Positions 1 to 7,738 of a stretch of DNA of 64,000 bases are shown piece after piece. Source of the DNA: Sediminibacterium magnilacihabitans (GTDB lineage Bacteria > Bacteroidota > Bacteroidia > Chitinophagales > Chitinophagaceae); the NCBI GenBank assembly GCA_002973575.1, contig PVEQ01000003.1:1-64000 (forward strand), in the 5' to 3' direction. The notes beneath the pieces were generated by a model that was not told where the DNA came from, did not search any database, and saw only the letters and a list, made by a program, of their open reading frames with translations. A program made the translations under genes and the position numbers. Numbering within the stretch: position 1 is the stretch's first letter; every line of letters starts with the position of its first letter.

Positions 1-121
1 TAGATTTAGACCTGAATTGTAGGAAAATAAACAAGCTATACCACCAATGCCTTGATATTGGACGTATAGCTGCTTAAATTTTTACCGAACCATTGATTAA
101 TATAAAAATCTGCAAATCAAA

Positions 122-1633
122 TCAGAGATCAGAAATGTTTAGATGTTGTAATGCATCAATGACTACGCGGCGGATATCTGATAAAAGGTTATCCGCCGCG
201 TTGTATTTGGTAATGTTGATGATATCAGGATTACCTTCCTTGAAATATTCAAGTCCTTTTTCTGCGCCAGTGGTTAAAAATTCTAGTGTGCGGATGGTAT
301 AGGTTTTTTCCGGGTGAATGGTTTTTTTGTTGATCTGCCAATTGTTATCCTGGTAAACCAGGGTTTTACTCCTTTGCAGAAAGCCGCCCAGGTCCAGGCG
401 ATCATTGTTGCTTTGCAATATCTTCAATAACAGGCTTCCTTTCATTTGTACATCGCATACCACACCGCCAAAAGGTAATATCCGTACAATATCCATTTCA
501 TTGATGGGGCCCTGCACCATATCATCGATGCGGATGGAACCACTGTTTAAAATAGCGGCATCTGCATGCGGTTGAGACAATAACATACTTTCCGTAATGA
601 GGGTACCCAGGTTGGTTTGGTGATAACGGATGGCCGATTCCAGTCCATTCAGCGGTGTGGTAACAACAGCCAACTGGTGTGTGGGATTGATGCCATTTTT
701 GATATACGAGTTGTATATCCTGTCTTCCCATTTTTTTACCTGCGCTATTGCAGCGGTATCGGCTGTGATGCTGCTGTCGAGCGCTATCAGCGTGCTTTGT
801 ATCTGCAGGTTGCCATTGCCGTCTTTATAAATCAGGTGTTTGTAAATTGTTTTGGCGTTGGCATCCGCTTTGGCTACAAAGCGGTCTTCTACGGGTACGT
901 ACATGTGCTGGTGTTCATGTCCGCCCAGGATACCCCTGATGGCAGGCAGTTGCCTGAGCAGGGTACTATCGGCCTTATAAGATAAATGGGTAAGTCCGAG
1001 TATGCAATTCACCTGCTGATCCGTTAAGGCCGCGATCTCGCGCGATACGGCTGCATCGGGCGATTCATACTGAACAAAATGCTGCTGGTTGGCATCAATG
1101 GTAAGTGCGAAGAACCCGATGCGAAGGTTGCTGAGTGGCGACCATACGATGTGTTGCACAAAAGGCACTTGCAAACCATGTAGGTTTTTATAAAAAGGAG
1201 ATAGCTTATTCAGGCTGTCTTTGTACTGCACATTGGAACTGATCCAAAGGAATTGTGATTCGTTGATCCTTTTTTGCAAAGCCGTATAGGGAATATCGAA
1301 TTCATGGTTACCGAATGTAGCCATGTCAATACCCACGGTATTCATCAGGTCTACCATTTGAGCGCCATTCACACGTTCGCCGTTTAGCTTGGCGGTGCCC
1401 ATCACAGAGGGACTTAAAAAATCGCCAGCTAATACAGCGAGGGTGGGGTATTTTTTCCTGGCATCGGCGATCACAGATGCTACGCGGGGCATGCCGCCTT
1501 TACGGCCGCCTTCGAGCGGACCGATCTCATACACATCATTGAGTTGAATGATACAGGCTGTATCTGTTGATACCTGCGCTTGACCTTTGATGAAAAAGGA
1601 TAAGAATAGCACACTGATGAGCAATTGTTTCAT
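122..1633 (-). CDS. 5'-nucleotidase / bifunctional metallophosphatase, secreted
   Basis: The product belongs to the UshA/5'-nucleotidase family, which removes phosphate from nucleotides outside the cytoplasm. The N-terminal metallophosphatase half shows the metal-site motifs LAGDFLSP, FGNHEFD and GGHEHQH. The C-terminal half has the 5_nucleotid_C signature with NSGSIR and ILPFGG. An upstream GTG at 1702 would keep the frame open and overlap the stop of cutC, but I chose the ATG at 1633. From there the protein begins with a classic signal peptide (MKQLLISVLFLSFF, then a GQAQ cleavage region), so it is exported to the periplasm or surface. It lies 66 bp downstream of cutC on the same strand and may be co-transcribed. 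The length of about 503 residues fits a full two-domain enzyme. The family call is secure; the exact substrate is not shown. Confidence 0.88.
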   Translation of the reverse strand: MKQLLISVLFLSFFIKGQAQVSTDTACIIQLNDVYEIGPLEGGRKGGMPRVASVIADARKKYPTLAVLAGDFLSPSVMGTAKLNGERVNGAQMVDLMNTVGIDMATFGNHEFDIPYTALQKRINESQFLWISSNVQYKDSLNKLSPFYKNLHGLQVPFVQHIVWSPLSNLRIGFFALTIDANQQHFVQYESPDAAVSREIAALTDQQVNCILGLTHLSYKADSTLLRQLPAIRGILGGHEHQHMYVPVEDRFVAKADANAKTIYKHLIYKDGNGNLQIQSTLIALDSSITADTAAIAQVKKWEDRIYNSYIKNGINPTHQLAVVTTPLNGLESAIRYHQTNLGTLITESMLLSQPHADAAILNSGSIRIDDMVQGPINEMDIVRILPFGGVVCDVQMKGSLLLKILQSNNDRLDLGGFLQRSKTLVYQDNNWQINKKTIHPEKTYTIRTLEFLTTGAEKGLEYFKEGNPDIINITKYNAADNLLSDIRRVVIDALQHLNISDL

Positions 1634-1698
1634 GCAGTTGATTTCTATCTTAAATGTACTGATATTATCAGAACCATTGCAATGCCGCTCCCTGATGT

Positions 1699-2406
1699 TC
1701 ACAAAGCAGCCAGCATTTTTTTGATCTCTGTAGTATCTACGATCGTGTTCTGCAAATTTTCCTGCATGCTTTTAGTTTGAAATTGCATGCCGGAAGGAGT
1801 CAACATCCTTGCGGATGAATGTAATTCCATTGCACCGGTAAAATCGGCCAGGGCTTTGATGTTGCTGCTGCGCACACCACTACCGGGCATGATGATGATG
1901 CGGTCATCTGCTTTTTCTACCAACTGTTTGATCAACTCGCGGCCATCCCAGGCATTGGGTACCTGTCCGCTCGTTAAGATGCGATTGCATCCGCATGCAA
2001 TGATGTCTTCCAAAGCCTGCAAAGGATGAGCAGCACGATCGAATGCCCGGTGAAAAGTAACTTCCATCGGGTAAGCCAGGTCAACCAGTTTTTTTGTCCG
2101 CTCTTTATCGATGCTTCCGTCTGCATGCAATAAACCAATCACCACTCCGTCAAAGCCCAACTCTTTACAGAGTTGTACATCTTTGCAGATCACTTCGTAT
2201 TCAGCATCGCTGTATAAAAAATCACCGCCACGCGGACGAATGATCGGAAAAACAGGAATGGAAATTTTTTCTCTTACTGTTTTCAAAGTGCCATAAGAGG
2301 GTGTAGTACCTCCATCGTATGGGTTCTCGCATAATTCAAGGCGGTGTGCGCCGGCTGCAGCGGCCAGTAAAGCAGATTGAATATTAAAGACAGCGATTTC
2401 AAGCAT
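1699..2406 (-). CDS. cutC: CutC family protein
   Basis: This 235-residue TIM-barrel protein of the CutC family was named for copper homeostasis in E. coli, although the biochemical role remains uncertain. Characteristic segments are LEIAVFN at the N-terminus, RLELCENP, IIRPRGGDF, GFDGVVIGLL, VTFHRAFD, RILTSGQ and IIMPGSGV. These are the conserved barrel strands and anion-binding loops of the family. The gene precedes the secreted 5'-nucleotidase on the same strand and is itself preceded by a perfect 18-bp inverted repeat. The cytoplasmic location is inferred from the absence of a signal peptide. Confidence 0.93.
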   Translation of the reverse strand: MLEIAVFNIQSALLAAAAGAHRLELCENPYDGGTTPSYGTLKTVREKISIPVFPIIRPRGGDFLYSDAEYEVICKDVQLCKELGFDGVVIGLLHADGSIDKERTKKLVDLAYPMEVTFHRAFDRAAHPLQALEDIIACGCNRILTSGQVPNAWDGRELIKQLVEKADDRIIIMPGSGVRSSNIKALADFTGAMELHSSARMLTPSGMQFQTKSMQENLQNTIVDTTEIKKMLAAL

Positions 2407-2424
2407 GAAGGAGTTGTTAGATGT

Positions 2425-2483
2425 CAGTTGTTAGTTGTTAGAGATTGCCAAGATAAACAAGTTCTTCTAACAACTAACAACTG
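2425..2483. repeat. Perfect 18-bp inverted repeat between cutC and the next gene
   Basis: The arms at 2425-2442 and 2466-2483 are exact reverse complements (CAGTTGTTAGTTGTTAGA on the left), separated by 23 bases. Related but imperfect TTAG/GTTAGATGT sequence continues on both outer sides (2413-2424 and 2484-2496). It lies downstream of the small secreted-protein gene and upstream of cutC, both on the minus strand. It could act as a terminator or mRNA-processing hairpin, or be a copy of an interspersed REP-like repeat. Confidence 0.7.
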
Positions 2484-2501
2484 GCAACTAACATCTCACT
2501 G

Positions 2502-2819
2502 CTACTGGCTCAATTTTATTTCACCAACATCAACAGTACCTCCATCGGTTACTTGAATTCCGTCTTTTGACGTATTTTTGAAGGGAGGTTTGGCTTCGAT
2601 AATGAGTTTGTAAAGCCCGGGCTTTACATCGGCAATTTCGAATGCACCTTGACTTACATTAGCCTTGAGCGTATCTGTAGCAGATAAAACCCAGGCTCTT
2701 ACACCCGCTTCGGGTGGGGCGACCGTTCCTTTAACGGTTCCGCCAAAGAATGGCTTAAAAGCAAATAATCCGGCTGTGATCACAGCGATGGCCAACAGGC
2801 TCAGTTTTTTGTTTTTCAT
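2502..2819 (-). CDS. Small secreted protein with carboxypeptidase-regulatory-like fold
   Basis: The 105-residue product has an N-terminal signal or anchor segment (MKNKKLSLLAIAVITAGLFA) followed by one beta-sandwich domain. That domain reads GTVKGTVAPPEAGVRAWVLS...GAFEIADVKPGLYKLIIEA, the pattern of carboxypeptidase-regulatory-like / CNA-B domains common in Bacteroidota. I chose the ATG at 2819 over an upstream in-frame start at 2861 because the signal peptide begins there. No enzymatic motif is present, and the role is unknown beyond an extracytoplasmic binding or structural domain. Confidence 0.7.
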   Translation of the reverse strand: MKNKKLSLLAIAVITAGLFAFKPFFGGTVKGTVAPPEAGVRAWVLSATDTLKANVSQGAFEIADVKPGLYKLIIEAKPPFKNTSKDGIQVTDGGTVDVGEIKLSQ

Positions 2820-2991
2820 GGCGTGGTAAATTTTTGGATGACAAAGGGATATATAGCCCAACTATCATGCCGCCGGAGGAAGCAATTTGATAAAAAAAAT
2901 AAAAAAATAATGCTCGTATATTCTGATTGTGGTATATGTTTTGAAGCGCTACCCGCGAAATGTTAGACCTGGAAGGGTCTTTCGCATAAAA

Positions 2992-4383
2992 ATGGAAATT
3001 ATGGTTACAGTAGTCATTCCTGCTTTGAATGAGGCAAATACAATCCGGCAGGTAATTCAATTTTGTAAACAAGAGCGGCATGTAGATGAAGTGATCGTGA
3101 TAGACGATACTTCAGAAGATGATACTGCTGAAATTGCAAAAGAAGCTGGCGCTATTGTGTTGAAAAGTGCGGCAAGAGGAAAAGGCATCTCCATGAAAGA
3201 AGGTGTTGATGCCGCGAAACATGAGATCATTGTGTTCCTGGATGGCGACATTGATCCTTATCCCATTGATACCATTGATGCATTGACCGCTCCGCTGATT
3301 GCAGATGAAGCCGATTTTGTAAAGGGTGGTTTTAGTCGCAATGCAGGCAGGGTTACCGAGTTGGTAGCAAAGCCCTTGCTGGCTATTTTTTTTCCTGCTC
3401 TGTCGTCTTTTGCCCAGCCACTGAGCGGTATGATCGCAGGAAAAAAACAGTTCTTTAAAAAACTGGAGTTCTTCAATGATTATGGAGTGGATATTGGCAT
3501 ATTACTCGATATGTACCTGATGAAAGCGAGGATACAGGAAGTAAACATCGGTTACATCGAGAACAAGAGTAAGTCATGGGAAGGACTTGGCAAGATGAGT
3601 AAGGAAGTGGCCAAGGCCATCATCAGCAAAGCCAGGGAAGAAGACAGTTCCGCAACGGCTACAAGCCAGGATGTGGCTACGATTGAAGAGATCAACAATG
3701 CAATGCATGAGGCATTACAGGAAAATCTTGCTGAGCACAAACGCCTGGCTGTATTCGACGTGGATGATACGGTGCTGACCGACCGTTTCATTGATGTTTG
3801 TGCGCGGGAATATGGTTTCACAGCGAAACTTGAGGACCTCCGGCAGCATGAAAAAGATCCTTTAATCCTCACAAAACGTATAGGCTTGCTGTTGAAAGGA
3901 ATAAGCATGGACGCTTTATTGAATACAATTCATGGCATAAAAATGGTTGAAGATTTCAAGGAAACTGTCCGGGGGTTGAAAGAGAAGGGGTACCTGGTTG
4001 GGCTCATTAGTCACGGCTACACCCTTGTTACCAATTATATAATAAAGAATGTGGATGCGGATTTCGCCGTTGCCAACCAGTTGGAATTCTTCGAGGGAAA
4101 AGCAACAGGCGAGGTGAATATGCCATCGAGTTATTTCGCTTCTCCGGACAGTGTATGCGGACATGCATTTTGTAAAACCAACGCGTTGCAGTATGTGTGT
4201 GAGAAATTTAATGTGCAGTTCCGTAATTGCATCGCGGTGGGAGATAGTGTGGATGATCTATGCATGATCGGGCATGCCGGAATGGGAGTGGCTTTCTGTG
4301 CGAAGGAAAAGCTGCTGGAAAAAGTAGCGGCGAAAGTCATCCGGGAAAAGAGTTTCAGGTCATTATTCGAGTTCGTAAAATAA
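2992..4383 (+). CDS. Fusion: GpgS-like glycosyltransferase (GT81) plus HAD phosphatase
   Basis: This 463-residue protein joins two enzymes. Residues 1-230 form a GT-A glycosyltransferase with VTVVIPALNE, DDTSEDDT and a metal-binding DGD at 84-86. The segments GRVTELVAKPLL, FAQPLSG, YGVDIGILLD and LGKMSKEV match my recollection of glucosyl-3-phosphoglycerate synthase. Residues 250-463 form a HAD phosphatase of the SerB type with DVDDT at 256-260, the motif II serine S340 in ISHG, and GDSVDD around D418. The inferred product is a one-chain enzyme that makes a phosphorylated glucosyl-glycerate and dephosphorylates it, giving a compatible solute. Separate synthase and phosphatase genes are the usual arrangement. 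I start it at the ATG at 2992; an in-frame upstream start at 2929 lacks family sequence. A universal stress protein follows, consistent with a stress role. Confidence 0.8.
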   Translation: MEIMVTVVIPALNEANTIRQVIQFCKQERHVDEVIVIDDTSEDDTAEIAKEAGAIVLKSAARGKGISMKEGVDAAKHEIIVFLDGDIDPYPIDTIDALTAPLIADEADFVKGGFSRNAGRVTELVAKPLLAIFFPALSSFAQPLSGMIAGKKQFFKKLEFFNDYGVDIGILLDMYLMKARIQEVNIGYIENKSKSWEGLGKMSKEVAKAIISKAREEDSSATATSQDVATIEEINNAMHEALQENLAEHKRLAVFDVDDTVLTDRFIDVCAREYGFTAKLEDLRQHEKDPLILTKRIGLLLKGISMDALLNTIHGIKMVEDFKETVRGLKEKGYLVGLISHGYTLVTNYIIKNVDADFAVANQLEFFEGKATGEVNMPSSYFASPDSVCGHAFCKTNALQYVCEKFNVQFRNCIAVGDSVDDLCMIGHAGMGVAFCAKEKLLEKVAAKVIREKSFRSLFEFVK

Positions 4384-4418
4384 CAAACAACTATTTCATC
4401 ACCCTTAAAAACTACCTT

Positions 4419-5204
4419 ATGACAAACAGTCTGTATAACATACTCGTGCCGGTAGATTTTACCAGCAAGAACGAGTGGGCTATTGCCAAGGCCATTGAAC
4501 TTTCCAATTCATTGCACTGCAATGTTCATTTGGTGCATGTGCTGAATGGCGACGAACCAAAGCTGGCCGGTGAGCGTCTGTTGACGATGAAGGAGCATTA
4601 CAAGGACCATCTATGCGGAGAAGGTAGTATGGAGATCAGTATGCTTCATGGAAATCCGTATCAGCAATTATCGGATTACATCACGCATTTCCAGATGGAT
4701 CTGGTGATCGTAGGGTTGTCGCGATTCAATTTTTTTGAACGGGTATTGTCTTCTGTTTCCATCAGCCGCTTATCCCGCAAGGCGAATGTGCCGGTATTGG
4801 CGGTAAGGGCGAGTGGATTGGTGCACCACTTCAAGAAAATCATATTACCGTTGAATGACCATATTCCTTTGAGTCGTATCAAGCTGGCCGCTTTGCTGGG
4901 AAGACATTTTAAATCTACCATCTACCTGGTATCGCTCCGGAAAAAGAGCACAGGCGAATACAACCTGCCGGTACTGAACGAAACACTGAATGTGATCCAG
5001 AGCATCACTACCATACCAGTGCAATCGATCATACTGGAAGGAAAAAACCTGGCTACCAGCACGCTTAATTTTGCCGGCAGGATCAATGCCGACCTGATCA
5101 TGATCAATCCGATCAAGGATTTCTGCATGCCGGGATTCTGGAACAGGCTTACCAGGAAATTAATGTCTTATCATTCAAGGATGCCGGTACTGACGATGGA
5201 TTAA
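4419..5204 (+). CDS. Tandem universal stress protein (UspA family)
   Basis: The 261-residue product contains two UspA domains. The first opens with LYNILVPVDFT and has SNSLHCNVHLVHVL and MDLVIVGLS, followed by RKANVPVLAVR. The second opens with FKKIILPLNDH, continues with INADLIMINP, and closes with SRMPVLTMD. The G-2x-G-9x-G(S/T) ATP-binding motif is not clear in either half. An in-frame start at 4260 inside the preceding gene is unlikely; the ATG at 4419 begins exactly at the Usp domain. The gene lies 35 bp after the glycosyltransferase-phosphatase fusion on the same strand and converges on the glycosylasparaginase gene. Confidence 0.88.
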   Translation: MTNSLYNILVPVDFTSKNEWAIAKAIELSNSLHCNVHLVHVLNGDEPKLAGERLLTMKEHYKDHLCGEGSMEISMLHGNPYQQLSDYITHFQMDLVIVGLSRFNFFERVLSSVSISRLSRKANVPVLAVRASGLVHHFKKIILPLNDHIPLSRIKLAALLGRHFKSTIYLVSLRKKSTGEYNLPVLNETLNVIQSITTIPVQSIILEGKNLATSTLNFAGRINADLIMINPIKDFCMPGFWNRLTRKLMSYHSRMPVLTMD

Positions 5205-5215
5205 GCCACACAGTA

Positions 5216-6232
5216 TTATAAAATATACTTGCCGTCTACCAGGAAATTCTTGTCATCTGCATAACATACGGCGAAATTGAATCCTTTCTGGATACAATAG
5301 CCGCCGTATTCACCGCGCTTGTTGATGGCAATGAATCCAACCTGTATCTCTTTGGCTTTGGCTCCTTTGATCCTGATGATGCGTTCTACTGCTTTCTTGC
5401 AGGCGTTTTCGGGAGACAATCCCTGGCGCATCAATTCAACTACGAGGTGGGTGCCGCAAATACGTATCACGTCTTCACCCTGGCCGGTGGCCGTGGCGGC
5501 GCCTACTTCGTTATCAACATACAATCCTGCACCAATGATGGGAGAGTCGCCCAGGCGGCCTCTCATTTTAAAAGCCATGCCACTAGTGGTACAGCTGCCG
5601 CTGAGGTTGCCTTCTGCGTCCATGGCTACCATGCCAATGGTATCGTGGTTCCAGTCGCCATTTTCCAAACGAGTGAGTATGGCTGCAGTGGATTTTTTTG
5701 AATTTTCAATGTTGATGACGGGCTTGTATTCGCTTTTCTTCAACCAGTTTTCATAAGATTTTTTAGCATCATCGGAAAGCTTATCAGGTTCCAGCGGAAA
5801 ACCTTCGGCAACAGCAAATTGTTGTGCGCCTTCGCCTACCAGCATTACATGCGGTGTTTTTTCCATTACACGCCTTGCTACGGAGATGGGATGTTTGATA
5901 CGCTCGAGAAAAGCAACACTGCCGCAGTTGGCGTGTTCATCCATGATACACGCATCGAGGGTCACATGTCCGTCGCGGTCGGGGTTTGCACCCAACCCTA
6001 CGCAGCAATTCAAAGATGATTCCGTTACCATTACGCCTTGTTCTACGGCATCAAGCGCACGGCCTCCATTGCGCAATACTTTCCAGGCGGCTTTATTGGC
6101 TTCGATACCTGCATCCCAGGTAGAGATCACGATGGGCTTACGCGAAGCGGTGGGCATACTACGGAAGGATGAAAATGAAAAAGCAGAGAGTCCGAGTGAA
6201 CCCAATTGCAAAAAACGTCTTCTATGTAACAT
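5216..6232 (-). CDS. N4-(beta-N-acetylglucosaminyl)-L-asparaginase (glycosylasparaginase)
   Basis: This Ntn-hydrolase-family enzyme releases the sugar from asparagine-linked glycans and activates itself by autoproteolysis. The cleavage site is visible as NHDTIG with the predicted nucleophile Thr198, followed by GMVAMD and GSCTTSGMAFK. The segments GRLGDSPIIGAG and ATGQGED are typical of the mature beta chain. The N-terminus has a twin-arginine-like sequence (HRRRFLQLGSLGLSAFSFSS), so export by the Tat route is likely. The 338-residue length fits the family. The next gene downstream in transcription order is the 5'-nucleotidase region only after an intervening block on the other strand, so this gene appears to be its own unit. 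Confidence 0.92.
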   Translation of the reverse strand: MLHRRRFLQLGSLGLSAFSFSSFRSMPTASRKPIVISTWDAGIEANKAAWKVLRNGGRALDAVEQGVMVTESSLNCCVGLGANPDRDGHVTLDACIMDEHANCGSVAFLERIKHPISVARRVMEKTPHVMLVGEGAQQFAVAEGFPLEPDKLSDDAKKSYENWLKKSEYKPVINIENSKKSTAAILTRLENGDWNHDTIGMVAMDAEGNLSGSCTTSGMAFKMRGRLGDSPIIGAGLYVDNEVGAATATGQGEDVIRICGTHLVVELMRQGLSPENACKKAVERIIRIKGAKAKEIQVGFIAINKRGEYGGYCIQKGFNFAVCYADDKNFLVDGKYIL

Positions 6233-6246
6233 GATAAAGGGATGTA

Positions 6247-6552
6247 TTAGTGATGCACTTTTAATTTTTGGATCATGCTGTCGCTGATGGGATCTGCATA
6301 AACGCCATAAGCGCTTACCAGCACACCTTTCATTGTAGCGTCTTTCGATTCGATGAGATAAAGAATACTGGAATCATCGGGATTGGTAAAACCTTCAAAC
6401 CGGTAAAACTCAACAATTTCAAATTGAGAAGGGTTGAGGCTGGCGCCTGTGTTTTTGCATTTCAACGCATCGAATTCCAGGTTGAAATCGGTAGTGTATC
6501 CTCTTTTTTTAGCATCATTCAATGCTTCCACGAGGGTGTCGTAAGCAGGCAT
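6247..6552 (-). CDS. Small conserved hypothetical protein
   Basis: This 101-residue protein resembles a widespread short Bacteroidota family that begins with a conserved YDT(L/V)xEAxxDxKKRGYTxDFN segment. Members are often labelled 'phosphoribosylpyrophosphate synthetase' in databases, apparently wrongly. The visible sequence has YDTLVEALNDAKKRGYTTDFN, then FEIVEFYRFEGFTNPDDSSILYLIES. There is no PRPP-binding loop and the protein is far too short for a PRPP synthetase. It lies 14 bp upstream of the glycosylasparaginase start on the same strand, so the two may be co-transcribed. Function is unknown. Confidence 0.75.
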   Translation of the reverse strand: MPAYDTLVEALNDAKKRGYTTDFNLEFDALKCKNTGASLNPSQFEIVEFYRFEGFTNPDDSSILYLIESKDATMKGVLVSAYGVYADPISDSMIQKLKVHH

Positions 6553-6579
6553 GTGCAGATTTTGCGGAAAGGTACGGAA

Positions 6580-7653
6580 TTATCCCTGCGTTTGCAGGTA
6601 CGATTTCGATGTTACAAAATCACTGAACAATTTTTCTTTCAATAATAGTTGCTGCAACAAAGTTACCTGGTTGACGGCGCGATTGAAATTATGACCTTCG
6701 TAGCGGGCGCCGTAATAAACATCGTTGTTCAGGTGATCTATGAGGAAGCGGATGGCCTGCATATAGATCATGTATTTACCTGCAAATACGAAATGATCGA
6801 TTTCTGTTGTCGTCATTTCATCCTGCATTTCACCCAGGTAGCCGCTGGCGATGGCATAAAAGAATTCATCACGAATGATGATCTTTTCCAGATCAGCCTC
6901 TTCTTCACTGGCGGGCGAAAGGTAGGTGCGCATCATATCGCCCACATCGCTGATGAAATAACCGGGCATCACGGTGTCCAGGTCAATCACGCAAAGCCCT
7001 TTGCCTTCTGTATCAAACAATACATTGCTGATCTTGGTATCGTGGTGCGTTACACGCAGTTTGAACAATTTTTGTGAAGTATATGTTTCATAAGCTTTCA
7101 CGATCCCGTGCTGTGACTGGAGGAAATCGATGAGTTCCCGGCTCTGCCCGATCCTTTGCGGATTGCCCTGTTCAATGGCTTGCTCCAGTTGTTTGTAACG
7201 TAAAGTGAGGTTGTGAAAATCACGGATGGTCATGTGCAGGGATGATGTATCGAAATCTCTCAACAACCTGGTGAACCGCCCGAATTGTTGTGCAGCTTCA
7301 AATGCCAGCTGAGGCGTTGAAACAGTATCATAGGTTTGCGAAGCGGGGACAAAGGGAAGCAACCGGTAACAATCGTTTTCATACAGTACGTAACCGGCTC
7401 CGGTTGTCAAGGTCTTAACCGGTTTTACGAAGAGGTAGCCCGGATGGTACGCATCAAAATAATCGGCCAGCGCGCCGATATTCTCACTGATGTGCACAGG
7501 ATTGCTGAATACCTGGCCGTTGATCTTTTGTAAAATGTATTCCTGCGTGTCATCCACTACTTTCCAGGTACGGTTGATCAAACCGGTTCCGAAAGGGAGC
7601 ACCCTGCAATGGGTATCGGCAAGGCCATATTGTGCTAAAATGGTTGCAAGCAT
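6580..7653 (-). CDS. Phosphotransferase, aminoglycoside-phosphotransferase/NahK-like kinase
   Basis: The 357-residue protein has the APH/choline-kinase fold. LPFGTGLINRTWKV resembles the N-lobe glycine-rich region, YILQKIN supplies the ATP-binding lysine region, HHDTKISNVLFD is the catalytic loop, and VIDLDTVMPG is the metal-binding segment. Proteins of this type include N-acetylhexosamine 1-kinase and related sugar or amino-alcohol kinases; the substrate cannot be set from sequence alone. The gene lies 85 bp downstream of a LacI-family regulator on the same strand, and a palindrome sits in the gap. This suggests sugar-responsive control and favours a carbohydrate substrate. Confidence 0.82.
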   Translation of the reverse strand: MLATILAQYGLADTHCRVLPFGTGLINRTWKVVDDTQEYILQKINGQVFSNPVHISENIGALADYFDAYHPGYLFVKPVKTLTTGAGYVLYENDCYRLLPFVPASQTYDTVSTPQLAFEAAQQFGRFTRLLRDFDTSSLHMTIRDFHNLTLRYKQLEQAIEQGNPQRIGQSRELIDFLQSQHGIVKAYETYTSQKLFKLRVTHHDTKISNVLFDTEGKGLCVIDLDTVMPGYFISDVGDMMRTYLSPASEEEADLEKIIIRDEFFYAIASGYLGEMQDEMTTTEIDHFVFAGKYMIYMQAIRFLIDHLNNDVYYGARYEGHNFNRAVNQVTLLQQLLLKEKLFSDFVTSKSYLQTQG

Positions 7654-7720
7654 AGTTGTGGGTCAGCTTGATAAAACTGCTGCTTCAAAAATAAAAGGGA
7701 TTCGTGCAAGAAAACTCATT

Positions 7721-7730
7721 CAAACGTTTG
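7721..7730. promoter_or_regulatory. Candidate LacI-family operator, CAAACGTTTG
   Basis: A perfect 10-bp palindrome with the central CG typical of LacI/GalR-family operators lies between the lacI-type gene (stop at 7739) and the downstream kinase gene (start at 7653). LacI-family proteins bind such symmetric sites with a CpG centre. The position, 68 bp before the kinase start codon, suits repression or activation of the kinase by its neighbour. Assignment is by position and symmetry only. Confidence 0.5.
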
Positions 7731-7738
7731 CGTTATTT

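Noticed and set aside
1-121. A gene or RNA in the left edge
   Set aside because: The first 121 bases are AT-rich with stop codons in all frames and no recognisable structure.
617-985. A 122-residue reading frame on the plus strand within the 5'-nucleotidase gene
   Set aside because: It lies entirely antisense to a well supported gene and has no family-like segments. The same holds for the many other antisense frames under gyrA, rnr and the eCIS genes.
2965-2980. A small hairpin (AGACC/GGTCT) around GGAAGG before the glycosyltransferase gene as a translation switch
   Set aside because: Only five base pairs, and ribosome binding in Bacteroidota rarely depends on a Shine-Dalgarno sequence.
6247-6552. 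PRPP synthetase, a label often given to this small family
   Set aside because: At 101 residues with no PRPP-binding loop it cannot be a PRPP synthetase.
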